Below, piece by piece: positions 46,050-57,179 of a DNA stretch of 64,000 nucleotides. The stretch is from Eucommia ulmoides (Eukaryota > Streptophyta > Magnoliopsida > Garryales > Eucommiaceae). Position 1 is the first letter of the stretch; every line of letters begins with the position of its first letter. Where the stretch lies: positions 1,302,001 through 1,366,000 of the forward strand of contig CM028335.1 in NCBI GenBank assembly GCA_016647705.1, read 5' to 3'. Made by a program: the position numbers and the translations under genes. The notes beneath the pieces were generated by a model, which saw only the letters and a program-made list of their open reading frames with translations, made no database searches and was not told the DNA's origin.

Positions 46050-48760
46050 ATGTTGATCGCTCAAAAATAATACCCTTAAATCGTACCACGATACTGATGT
46101 AGTACGGCGTTCAAGTAGGGTGTCGAACCACAGGAATCGGTCTTGTAATTATTGATTTCTAATTATTTTTCTTTCCAAAATTTGATTTTTGTTTTTTCAT
46201 AAAAGAAAAATAAAACACTAACTCTACAAACAAAAGAAAATAGAGAACCGGGTTAGAAATTGTGAATTTAGTAATTTGGATATTATGTTTTTCTTGTATG
46301 TCTATTCAAATCGGATTTGTGTAAACGAATGTTCCCAACTACAAGCTAAAACTACGCAAAAAAAAACATTGGATTGTTATTCTCCGACATGATTTATCTT
46401 CGATATTTAATTTCTACACTACCCTAATCTAACTAATCTAAGGTGAATTAATATCTAGGCATAAACCATTCAATTCAATAATCAATTCCCAAGAATACGA
46501 TTGTGTGATCGTTAGATCTAGATCACAGGTACTAGATTTAATATTTTTAGTAGTAATTGGATTTAGATCAAAATATCTACAGAAACACTTTGAAAATAAA
46601 TCCAACCACAATAATAATAAAATCAAGAACACAAATTCTCATAACACAATTATTACACAAAATCCAAAATTAAATAGAAAAATACAATATTTCATAAATC
46701 CAAAACACATTACCATTACCATAATTCTAACCTGGTGAAGGAAGTTTATCCTTTCATTGTAATGAAAATTTTCAGATACGATCCTTGAAAATGTCATTAC
46801 CACTTTGCTCTGGATATCTTGATCTTCTACGTTGGAGGGGAGGAGAAGATGATGGAGGAAGATGGAGAAGAAGTTGCCTAAAATTATCTACAAGGAGGCC
46901 TCCATGGTAGGCTCCACCCTATGCCCTAATGCATCAATAAATAAAGAGTGGTTGGGAAAAATACAAAAGCAAATCAAGACAAAACATTAAAAAAAAAAAA
47001 GAAAAAAAAAGCGCATTGTTCATAAGCATGCGGATACTAATCATCCGCTATCACTGTTCACTCATGCATATACTATTCACATATTGAAAATATGTGAACA
47101 TTCGTGTTTGTTCGTTTTTTATCCGTTTTGCATTAATTTAACGCACTTTTGGTTCACTTTAAAAAACCTACAAAAATAAATAAAATAACTTAATTTCTAA
47201 TAATTAATTTATTTAAAAGATTAATAAATCGTAATTTAGTAGTATTAGAACGCACAAAAAATGTAGAAGAAGAAGAAGTTGCCTAAAATTATCTACAAGG
47301 AGGCCTCCATGGTAGGCTCCACCCCATGCCCGAATGCATCAATAAATAAAGAGTGGTTGGGAAAAATACAAAAACCAAAAATGAAAAGCGCACTGTTCAT
47401 AAGCATGCGGGTACTAATAATCCTCGATTACTTTTCATTTGCAGTCATTGTTTACTCATGCAGATACTATTCACGTATTAAAAATATGTGAACATTCGAG
47501 TTTTTTCGGGGTTTTTTTTATCCATTTTGCTTTAATTTAACGCATTTTTGGTCCACTTTAAAAAAATTATAAAAATAAATAAAATAACTTAATTTCTAAT
47601 AATTAATTTATTCAGAAGATTAACAAATCTTAATTTAGTGGTATTAGAACGCACAAAATACGGTGCGATCAGATGTTCACACATGTGTTAACACACGATT
47701 TTCATGAATGTTAACATGTTATGTCCCCATTCCTAAATTTAAATATGATACGTGAATATTCAAGTACTATTCAAATAATTGAATATTTCTAGGTTTACAT
47801 TTGTTATGTCCCCGTTCCTAGGTTTAAATATGATACTATTCAAGTAATTGAATATTTCTAGGTTTACTTAAAAATCAAGAATACGCGAACATTGTAGAAA
47901 ATAACTATTACGTAAATATTCACATAGAATATTTGAGTGAATATTGAGCAGAAATGAAATTGAGTGAACTGAAAAAATTGTTCTCAAATATTAGTGAATA
48001 TTCACGCAATTGTTAGAATGACACATTTTGTAAATAAGAATAAACAGGGAGGACGTTTGTTGGAGACTTTTTTCTATAGTTTTTTTTAGGACTATAAATT
48101 TAATTATTTGAATCAAAAAGTTTTTTTACAATTTACCCATCTTTGGAGGACTAAACAACAATTTTTCCTTTAAAATTATATAGTGCAAGTCCTTTAACTT
48201 ATAAATTAATACTAATAATTAAAAAGTGGAAAGAGAGAAAAGTTTTAATGAGTTTGGAGAATTTTTTTTTTTTCAAGCATTTTGGTGTGTTATTATATTA
48301 CCTTTTATTTTTTTTAATATATAAAATAATTATTTAATTTTTTTTTCTAATTAATGCATAAATATATGATTAATTTTCCTAATGCACATTTTAAATTACT
48401 TAAAAATAATTGTGAGTGAAAAAATATTTCCAACAAAAAAGAAATTAGATACGATATAAATTAATTAAATTAAAATTTATTTATGGTTATTTATTTATAA
48501 TTTTATAATACATTAATAAAAATTAATTTGTAATTTTTAAAAAAAAAATTAATATTATATTTATTTTAGATATTTATAAAATGTCATACTCAATAAAATT
48601 TATGCATACGCTCCTGGATATTGCTATCAAAGTAACAAAATAATACATATGTATTTCATACTTCAATATTAAGAATTTATTATAATTTTTTTAAACCTGC
48701 GCAATGAGCGGGTCTAAACTAGCAAGATTTTATACCCGAGACCCTGTAAAATTTTATATA
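46050..48760. repeat. Tandem array unit 1
   Basis: Begins with GATCGCTCAAAAATAATACCC and ends with the Helitron-like terminus GCGCAATGAGCGGGTCTAAACTAG (about 48700-48722) plus AAGATTTTATACCCGAGACC. Within it, a roughly 405-bp stretch is duplicated (GTTGCCTAAAATTATCTA at about 46874 and 47279). Open frames of 64-77 codons recur in all units but lie in diverged non-coding repeat. Confidence 0.7.
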
Positions 48761-51291
48761 TAAAATAATAAAAATATAATTGTCGCCGTAGTTGTCAATT
48801 TTTTATTAGATCTTTACAAATTGAAAAATTGGTCGTTCAGGGTTAGCGTTAATTTCTCAAATGGGAGAAACCTAGTGGCGGTCCTGAAAAATTGGGTCGT
48901 TACAATGTTGATCGCTCAAAAATAATACCCTTAATTGGTACCGCGATACTGATGTAGTACGGCGTTCAAGTAGGGTGTCGAAGTACATGGATCGGTCTTA
49001 TAATTATTGATTTCTAATTATTTTTCTTTCCGAAATGAAAACGAGATTTGATTTTTGATTTTTCATAAAAGAAAAATAAAACACTAACTCTACAAACAAA
49101 AGAAAATAAAGAACCGGGTTAGAAATTGTGAATTTAGTAATTTGGATATTATGTTTTTCTTGTATTTCTATTCAAATTGGATTTGTGTAAACGAATGTTC
49201 CCAACTACAAGCTAAAACTACGCAAAAAAAACATTGGATTGTTATTCTCTGACATGATTTATCTTCGATATTTAATTCCTACACTACCCTAATCTAACTA
49301 ATCTAAGGTGAATTAATATCTAGGCATAAACCATTCAATTCAATAATCAATTCCCAAGAATACGATTGTGTGATCGTTAGATCTAGATCACAGGTACTAG
49401 ATTTAACATTTTTAGTAGTAATTGGATTTAGATCAAAATCTCTACAGAAACACTTTGAAAATAAATTCAACCACAATAATAATAAAATCAAGAACACAAA
49501 TTCTCATCACACAATTATTACACAAAATCTAAAATTAAATAGAAAAATACAATATTTCATAAATCCAAAGCACATTACCATTACCATAATTCTAACTTGG
49601 TGAAGAAAGTTTATCCTTTCATTGTAATGAAAAATGACGTTTTTTCAGATACAATCCTTAAAAATGCCATTACCGCTTTGCTCTTGATATCTTGATCTTC
49701 TACGTTCGAGGAGAGGAGAAGATGATGGAGGAAGAAGAAGAAGAAATTGCCTAAAATTATCTAGAAGGAGGCCTCCATGGTAGGCTCCACCCTATGCCCG
49801 AATGCATCAATAAATAAAGAGTGGTTGGGAAAAATACAAAAGCAAATCAAGACAAAACATTTAAAAAAAAAAACAAAACAAAACAAAACAAAACCAAACC
49901 AAATCAGCCGTAAAAACAAAAAATGAAAAGCGCACTGTTCATAAGCATGCGGGTACTAATCATCCTCGATTACTATTCATCTGCAGTCATTGTTGACTCA
50001 TGCAGATACTATTCACGTATTAAAAATATGTGAACATTCGTGTTTTTTCGGGGGGGGGGGTTTTATCCGTTTTGCTTTAATTTAACGCATTTTTGGTCCA
50101 CTTTAAAAAAACTATAAAAATAAATAAAATAACTTAATTTCTAATAATTAATTTATTCAGAAGATTAACAAATCTTAGTTTAGTGGTATTAGAACGCACA
50201 AAATACGGTGCGATCAGATGTTCACGCGTGTTAACACACGATTTTCATGAATGTTAACGTGTTATGTCCCCATTCCTAAATTTAAATATAATACGTGAAT
50301 ATTCAAGTACTATTCAAGTAATTGAATATTTCTAGGTTTACATTTGTTTTGTCCCCGTTCCAAGGTTTAAATATGATACCATTCAAGTAATTGAATATTT
50401 CTAGGTTTACTTAAAAATCAAGAATACACGAACATTGTAGAAAATAACTTTTACGTAAACATTCACACAGAATATTTAAGTGAAAATTGAGCGGAAATGA
50501 AATTGAGTGAACTGAAAAAATTGTTCTCAAATATTAGTGAATATTCACGTAATTGTTAGAATGACACATTTCGTAAATAAGAATAAACAGGAAGGACGTT
50601 TGTTGGAGACTTTTTTCTACAGTTTTTTTTAGGACTATAAATTTAATTATTTGAGTCAAAAAGTTTTTTCACAATTTACCCATATTTGGAGGACTAAACA
50701 ACAATTTTTCCTTTAAAATTATATAGTGCAAGTCCTTTAACTTATAATATAATACTAATAATTAAAAAGTGGAAAGAGAGAAAAGTTTTAATGAGGTTGG
50801 AGAATATATTTTTTTTCAAATATTTTGGTATGTTCTTATATTACCTTTTATTTTTTTTAATATATAAAATATTTTTTTTTAATTAATGCATAAATATATG
50901 ATTAATTTTCCTAATGCACATTTTAAATTAATTAAAAATAATTGTGAGTGAAAAAATATTTCCAACAAAAAAGAAATTAAATACGATATAAATTAATTAA
51001 ATTAAAATTTATTTATGGTTATTTATTTATAATTTTATAATACATTAATAAAAATTAATTTGTAATTTTTTTAAAAAAAATTAATATTATATTTATTTTA
51101 GATATTTATAAAATGTCATACTCAATAAAATTTATGCATACGCTCCTGGATATTGCTATCAAAGTAACAAAATAATACATATGTATTTCATACTTCAATA
51201 TTAAGAATTTATTATAATTTTTTTAAACCTGCGCAATGAGCGGGTCTAAACTAGCAAGATTTTATACCCGAGACCCTGTAAAATTTTATAT
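48761..51291. repeat. Tandem array unit 2 (recombinant)
   Basis: Nearly identical to unit 3 at a constant 2532-bp offset up to about 50930. From about 51045 it instead matches unit 1. It starts with the last about 140 bp of the TGTAATACCCC-type LTR (to 48902). A poly-G run is at 50051-50060, shorter in unit 3. Confidence 0.8.
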
Positions 51292-53812
51292 ATAAAATAA
51301 TAAAAATATAATTGTCGCCGTAGTTGTCAATTTTTTATTAGATCTTTACAAATTGAAAAATTGGTCGTTCAGGGTTAGCGTTAATTTCTCAAATGGGAGA
51401 AACCTAGTGGCGGTCCTGAAAAATTGGGTCGTTACAATGTTGATCGCTCAAAAATAATACCCTTAATTGGTACCGCGATACTGATGTAGTACGGCGTTCA
51501 AGTAGGGTGTCGAAGTACATGGATCGGTCTTATAATTATTGATTTCTAATTATTTTTCTTTCCGAAATGAAAACGAGATTTGATTTTTGATTTTTCATAA
51601 AAGAAAAATAAAACACTAACTCTACAAACAAAAGAAAATAAAGAACCGGGTTAGAAATTGTGAATTTAGTAATTTGGATATTATGTTTTTCTTGTATTTC
51701 TATTCAAATTGGATTTGTGTAAACGAATGTTCCCAACTACAAGCTAAAACTACGCAAAAAAAACATTGGATTGTTATTCTCTGACATGATTTATCTTCGA
51801 TATTTAATTCCTACACTACCCTAATCTAACTAATCTAAGGTGAATTAATATCTAGGCATAAACCATTCAATTCAATAATCAATTCCCAAGAATACGATTG
51901 TGTGATCGTTAGATCTAGATCACAGGTACTAGATTTAACATTTTTAGTAGTAATTGGATTTAGATCAAAATCTCTACAGAAACACTTTGAAAATAAATTC
52001 AACCACAATAATAATAAAATCAAGAACACAAATTCTCATCACACAATTATTACACAAAATCTAAAATTAAATAGAAAAATACAATATTTCATAAATCCAA
52101 AGCACATTACCATTACCATAATTCTAACTTGGTGAAGAAAGTTTATCCTTTCATTGTAATGAAAAATGACGTTTTTTCGGATACAATCCTTAAAAATGCC
52201 ATTACCGCTTTGCTCTTGATATCTTGATCTTCTACGTTCGAGGAGAGGAGAAGATGATGGAGGAAGAGGAAGAAGAAATTGCCTAAAATTATCTAGAAGG
52301 AGGCCTCCATGGTAGGCTCCACCCTATGCCCGAATGCATCAATAAATAAAGAGTGGTTGGGAAAAATACAAAAGCAAATCAAGACAAAACATTTAAAAAA
52401 AAAAAAAAAACAAAACAAAACAAAACCAAACCAAATCAGCCGTAAAAACAAAAAATGAAAAGCGCACTGTTCATAAGCATGCGGGTACTAATCATCCTCG
52501 ATTACTATTCATCTGCAGTCATTGTTGACTCATGCAGATACTATTCACGTATTAAAAATATGTGAACATTCGTGTTTTTTCGGGGGGGTTTTTATCCGTT
52601 TTGCTTTAATTTAACGCATTTTTGGTCCACTTTAAAAAAACTATAAAAATAAATAAAATAACTTAATTTCTAATAATTAATTTATTCAGAAGATTAACAA
52701 ATCTTAGTTTAGTGGTATTAGAACGCACAAAATACGGTGCGATCAGATGTTCACGCGTGTTAACACACGATTTTCATGAATGTTAACGTGTTATGTCCCC
52801 ATTCCTAAATTTAAATATAATACGTGAATATTCAAGTACTATTCAAGTAATTGAATATTTCTAGGTTTACATTTGTTTTGTCCCCGTTCCAAGGTTTAAA
52901 TATGATACCATTCAAGTAATTGAATATTTCTAGGTTTACTTAAAAATCAAGAATACACGAACATTGTAGAAAATAACTTTTACGTAAACATTCACACAGA
53001 ATATTTAAGTGAAAATTGAGCGGAAATGAAATTGAGTGAACTGAAAAAATTGTTCTCAAATATTAGTGAATATTCACGTAATTGTTAGAATGACACATTT
53101 CGTAAATAAGAATAAACAGGAAGGACGTTTGTTGGAGACTTTTTTCTACAGTTTTTTTTAGGACTATAAATTTAATTATTTGAGTCAAAAAGTTTTTTCA
53201 CAATTTACCCATATTTGGAGGACTAAACAACAATTTTTCCTTTAAAATTATATAGTGCAAGTCCTTTAACTTATAATATAATACTAATAATTAAAAAGTG
53301 GAAAGAGAGAAAAGTTTTAATGAGGTTGGAGAATATATTTTTTTTCAAATATTTTGGTATGTTCTTATATTACCTTTTATTTTTTTTAATATATAAAATA
53401 TTTTTTTTTAATTAATGCATAAATATATGATTAATTTTCCTAATGCACATTTTAAATTAATTAAAAATAATTGTGAGTGAAAAAATATTTCCAACAAAAA
53501 AGAAATTAGATACGATATAAATTAATTAAATTAAAATTTATTTATGGTTATTTATTTATAATTTTATAATACATTAGTAAAAATTAATTTGTAATTTTTT
53601 TAAAAAAATTATTTATATAATTTTTAATGGTATATTTATTTTCGATATTTATGAAATGCCATTACTCAATAAAATTTATGCATACGCTCCCGGATATTAC
53701 TATCTAAGTAACAAAATAATGCATATGTATTTCATACTTTAATATTAAGAATTTATTATAATTTTTTTAAACCCGCGCAATGAGCGGGTCTAAACTAGCA
53801 AGATTTTATACC
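51292..53812. repeat. Tandem array unit 3
   Basis: Third unit; its end has the best-preserved Helitron-like 3' terminus: hairpin CCCGC..GCGGG at 53772-53790, spacer TCTAAA and CTAG at 53796-53799. Its right part resembles the single copy at 59236-60345 more than it resembles units 1 and 2. Confidence 0.8.
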
Positions 53813-53817
53813 TGAGA

Positions 53818-53907
53818 CCCTGTAAAACTCAACCGCTGGTTACATGGATATCTCTGGCAACGAGACCATCGAGAGCACGACCTATCCGATTCAGAGCCAA
53901 ATATAAA
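53818..53907 (+). pseudogene. Decayed copy of HD-Zip exon 3
   Basis: About 89 bases align without gaps to 18467-18555 of the HD-Zip last exon, with 12 differences. One (A to T) turns the lysine codon after CTG into TAA at 53823-53825. Nine of the 12 are C-to-T or G-to-A relative to the gene, six of them at CpG. The copy stops in a TA/TG microsatellite (53905-53937) and resumes in the right half of the gene's downstream MITE, so about 450 bp including the exon end was deleted. No exons 1 or 2 are present. Non-functional. Confidence 0.9.
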
Positions 53908-54620
53908 TATATATATGTGTGTGTGTGTGTGTACGTATATTTTTTAGTACTGGGCTGAGATGGAAAATGGGAGGGAATGAGGAAGTTAAAATTGTCTATA
54001 AAATCTCATAAAAATAGTTAAGTGCATGACATGTGATTCTTTTTTGGCCAAAATTGTAATGGAGATAATGAGTTGGATTGTACTGCTATAATTAAAAAAA
54101 AATATATGGTGTAATATGTTCAAATTGAAACTATGGGGGACTAAAGTGATTTTTTGTCAAACATCAGGGGTTCAAATTGTCAAAACCTCCTTACTTAATG
54201 TAGGAAATTAAATTAGCTTTTAATTAGAGGGTAGTAACATACAATTAATTTTCTCTCTAGAGTGGATGTTATTGGCCCACGTGTCCTTAAAAACAAGTTC
54301 TATTATTATTATTATTATTATTGAAAGTGACCTAGAAGTTACGGGTTCGAGTCGTGAAAATAGCATTTTGTAAAAAAGTAGGGTAAGACTGCGTACAATA
54401 GACCTAAATAGTCTGACACTTTCTTAAATCCGAATATAGCAAGAGTTTTGTAGTACCGAGCTGCTATTTATTATTATTATTAGGAGGATGATGACGAGGA
54501 CGGCAACTATATTTTATTGTTACTTATCTTACAATTATTAATAATTTTAAAAAATAAATATATTAGTATGAAATTCATGATAATTTCCTTGTTGTCACGC
54601 TATAAAATATTAAGATAAGT
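53908..54620. repeat. Duplicated 3' flank of the HD-Zip gene
   Basis: Matches about 19005-19550: the right MITE arm (to GTCAAAACCTCCTTAC), TCTCTCTAGAGTGGATG, an (ATT)n run, GATGATGACGAGGAC and TTATTGTTACTTATCTTA. It is interrupted by a SINE at the (ATT)n run that is absent from the original. Confidence 0.85.
54323..54464 (+). mobile_element. Au-type SINE, copy 3, inside the duplicated flank
   Basis: GAAAGTGACCTAGAAGTTAC is followed by B box GGTTCGAGTC (about 54344), AAAATAGCATTTTGTA, GGTAAGACTGCGTACAATAG, ACCTAAATAGTCTGAC, GAGTTTTGTAGTACCGAGCTG. It is flanked on both sides by ATTATTATT, the likely target duplication. The original locus (19371-19391) is empty. Confidence 0.85.
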
Positions 54621-56598
54621 ACGACATCATTTGAGTTTTTAAAGGGGGGAAATTATAATTTTTAGTTCTGGTAGATCGTGAGATTTGTCAAATTGTACAG
54701 TTGATCTCTCACGTTTTACATTTATTTCAATCCCATAAAATTAAAAATACTTTTAATGATTTTAAATAAAAAATCAATTATAATCAACCAAAGATATTTT
54801 CGTTATTTGTCATTTCACAAAATTCAATTTTTTTTTTAATAACAATTAAAAATAAAAAATAAAAAAATCAGACAAATGGTTGTTAGAAAAAAAATATCTT
54901 ATATTTAATGATAGAAATATCTTCATTACAAGATCATGTGCGGCGGAGGTTCCGGAACTTCCTTGACCAAAGGTGGCTGTATACATAAAACATATGGACA
55001 TCCCAGTTGTCTACTTAAACATTGATTATTTAACAATTTCAAATTAAAAGAAGTTGCCCTACCCTTTTAAAAGAGAGCTACTGCTGCAGTAGACAAAAAC
55101 CAATTTGGTCCCCACTTTTTTCCTCAATTATTCTTTAGGGTAGCCCCATCTACACATGGGTTGGTCGGTGATCGCTTAAATATAATACTCAAATTTAAGA
55201 GTAAAATATTTTAGTATAATGTACTCAAGTACGGGTGTCGAACCACATGGATTGAATTGTAATTATTAATTATTTTCTTATTTTTCAGTTGAATTCAGCA
55301 AGATTGGTTTTGAAATTTTTTAGTGAAAAAAATTAAATTAAAATATTAAATGATAAATAATGGGGTTGAGGGCATGCATTCGTCTTTCGATTATCTTAAT
55401 GCGTTTTCCTTTTTTATCTATTTTAATTCTATATATATTGAAGTTATTTAGATATAAGAAAAATTACAACGAGAACTTGATTATTTAATCGGCATGAACT
55501 ATCTTTGGGATTCGGTTTCTAATAAATAATGAACCAATCCCTAAACATAATTCATCCTATTAAATACATCGATTAATCGACCATTTAATCGGTATATACT
55601 ATCTTCGAAATTCGAATTATACTAATTTACGGTGAATCAATCCCTAAGTATAATACATCTTATTAAACTGTATCGATTCCAGTAAATACAGATTGTATAA
55701 CAGTTAGATTTAAACCACATGGATTAGATATAACCCAAAAACATCAATAAATTATTTCTAACATTTAAAAATTGATTTCAATAACAATGTAAGAATACAT
55801 CTGTATTCTTATAGTGAATCAATCCCTAAGTATAATACATCTTATTAAACTGTATCGATTCCAGTAAATACAGATTGTATAACAGTTAGATTTAAACCAC
55901 ATGGATTAGATATAACCCAAAAACATCAATAAATTATTTCTAACATTTAAAAATTGATTTCAATAACAATGTAAGAACATGCATTTTTAACTCTGTGTAT
56001 AATAAAGTAGGTCCATTCTCTCAATATATTTTCGTCTGTGTTGTGTTTGGGTTTCAACTGAAAATAAGAAAAAAAAATGATAAGAGGGAGTTCGGCGGTG
56101 GAGAAAATTTTTTAGGGGTTCACTTGATGTTAGAGTATTTGATTCTCTATCTAAGAGCATTTTTTAAAAGATGAAACTTTTTTAGAGGTTCATTTAAAAT
56201 TAATATAAATTAGATGATGAGTATATAAAATTTTAAAGATTGTAATTAATTTTTTGTAAAAATAAAAAGGTGAAAATATATTTTTTCTAAAAATTAGTCT
56301 AGGGTAGGAACATTAATAGCGAAAAATAAAATATAGAATATTGATTTGATAGAAATAAAAAAAAATTATTTTTAGTACTGTATTATTATTATTATTATTA
56401 CCTTTTAATTATTAGTAGCTTAAAAAAAATTAATTTGAAAATCACGATGATTGAGATGTGATTTCCTTGCTGTTACGTTAAAAAAATATTAAGATATATA
56501 AGTCATCATTTGAGGTTTTAAAGGGGAATTACAATTTTATGTTCCGGGTAGGCGTCGAAAGATCTTGAGATTTGTCAAATGGTACAGTTGATCTCTTA
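54621..56598. repeat. Repeat modules, including a 182-bp tandem duplication
   Basis: 54640-54950 is related to the foldback MITE at 13904. 55000-55180 recurs at 57640-57810 (CAAATTAAAAGAAGTTGCCC, GTAGACAAAAACCAATTTGG). 55190-55990 is the ATCGGCATGAACTAT module. 55632-55813 is tandemly repeated at 55814-55977 almost without change. 56380-56510 is a third partial copy of the HD-Zip 3' flank. No gene. Confidence 0.65.
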
Positions 56599-57179
56599 GG
56601 TGGCGTTTGATAATCGTTTCTGTTTCCATTCCAACAGTGGAATGGGATGAGATGAGAATTTTATTTTCTTCTTGGGAGTAGAATCACGTTTGGTAACAAT
56701 ATTTTTTTTTTTTTTTTTGAAAAGAGAATTATGTTTGGTAAAGATTTTATCCTAATTTTTTTATTTTTTGTTTTTGTTTTGGCCGAACGGCAGTGGCTCC
56801 TGCGCCGGCAACCCCGGACGGCGGTGGCTCCGGCGCCGGCGACCCTTGGACGGCGATGCTCTCCAGCGCCGGCGACGATCGGACAGCGGTGGCGGGTGAG
56901 TGACAGTGACCAGCGTCCGGAAGTGGTCAGAAAGTTTTCCGGCCGCTGGCGGCGGACGGTGATAGGCCGGCGGGTGAACAGTGATCGTGTGTTTTGGGAA
57001 AGGAATGGGAATAATGAGAAACAATTTTTTTTTATTTCTCATTTCTTAAGGAAAAAAGTGTGCACAATTCTCAAATGGGAATGAAATGGAAACGGAAACA
57101 AAAATTACCAAACGCTATTTCCAAAAATTTGGGAATGAGATAAGAATTTTTGAAATGGAAACGATTACCAAACGGGACC
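56599..57179. mobile_element. PIF/Harbinger-like MITE, copy 3
   Basis: 581 bp with imperfect inverted ends GGTGGCGTTTGATAATCGTTTC and GATTACCAAACGGGACC, flanked by TTA and TAA. A relative of the surrounding repeat at about 54705 reads straight through (GATCTCTCACGTTTTAC). GC-rich core 56780-56970. The 117-codon open frame spanning the core is not shared in frame with the other copies, so it is not called. Confidence 0.75.

Larger units (their letters stand above)
34390..46130. repeat. Large segmental duplication, copy 2
   Basis: Same order and orientation as 21181-29880. It differs by a 2746-bp solo LTR inside the first LTR (37206-39951), the absence of the 1026-bp MULE-like MITE (empty site about 41610), and an internal tandem duplication of the Helitron-bearing part of the last LTR (42630-45300, offset about 1341-1355 bp). 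Confidence 0.8.

Noticed and set aside
46438-52029. Three nearly identical 64-codon minus-strand frames (46438, 49303, 51835) as a gene family
   Set aside because: They track the tandem array exactly, show no domain, and overlap a plus-strand frame of equal conservation, so identity reflects recent duplication.
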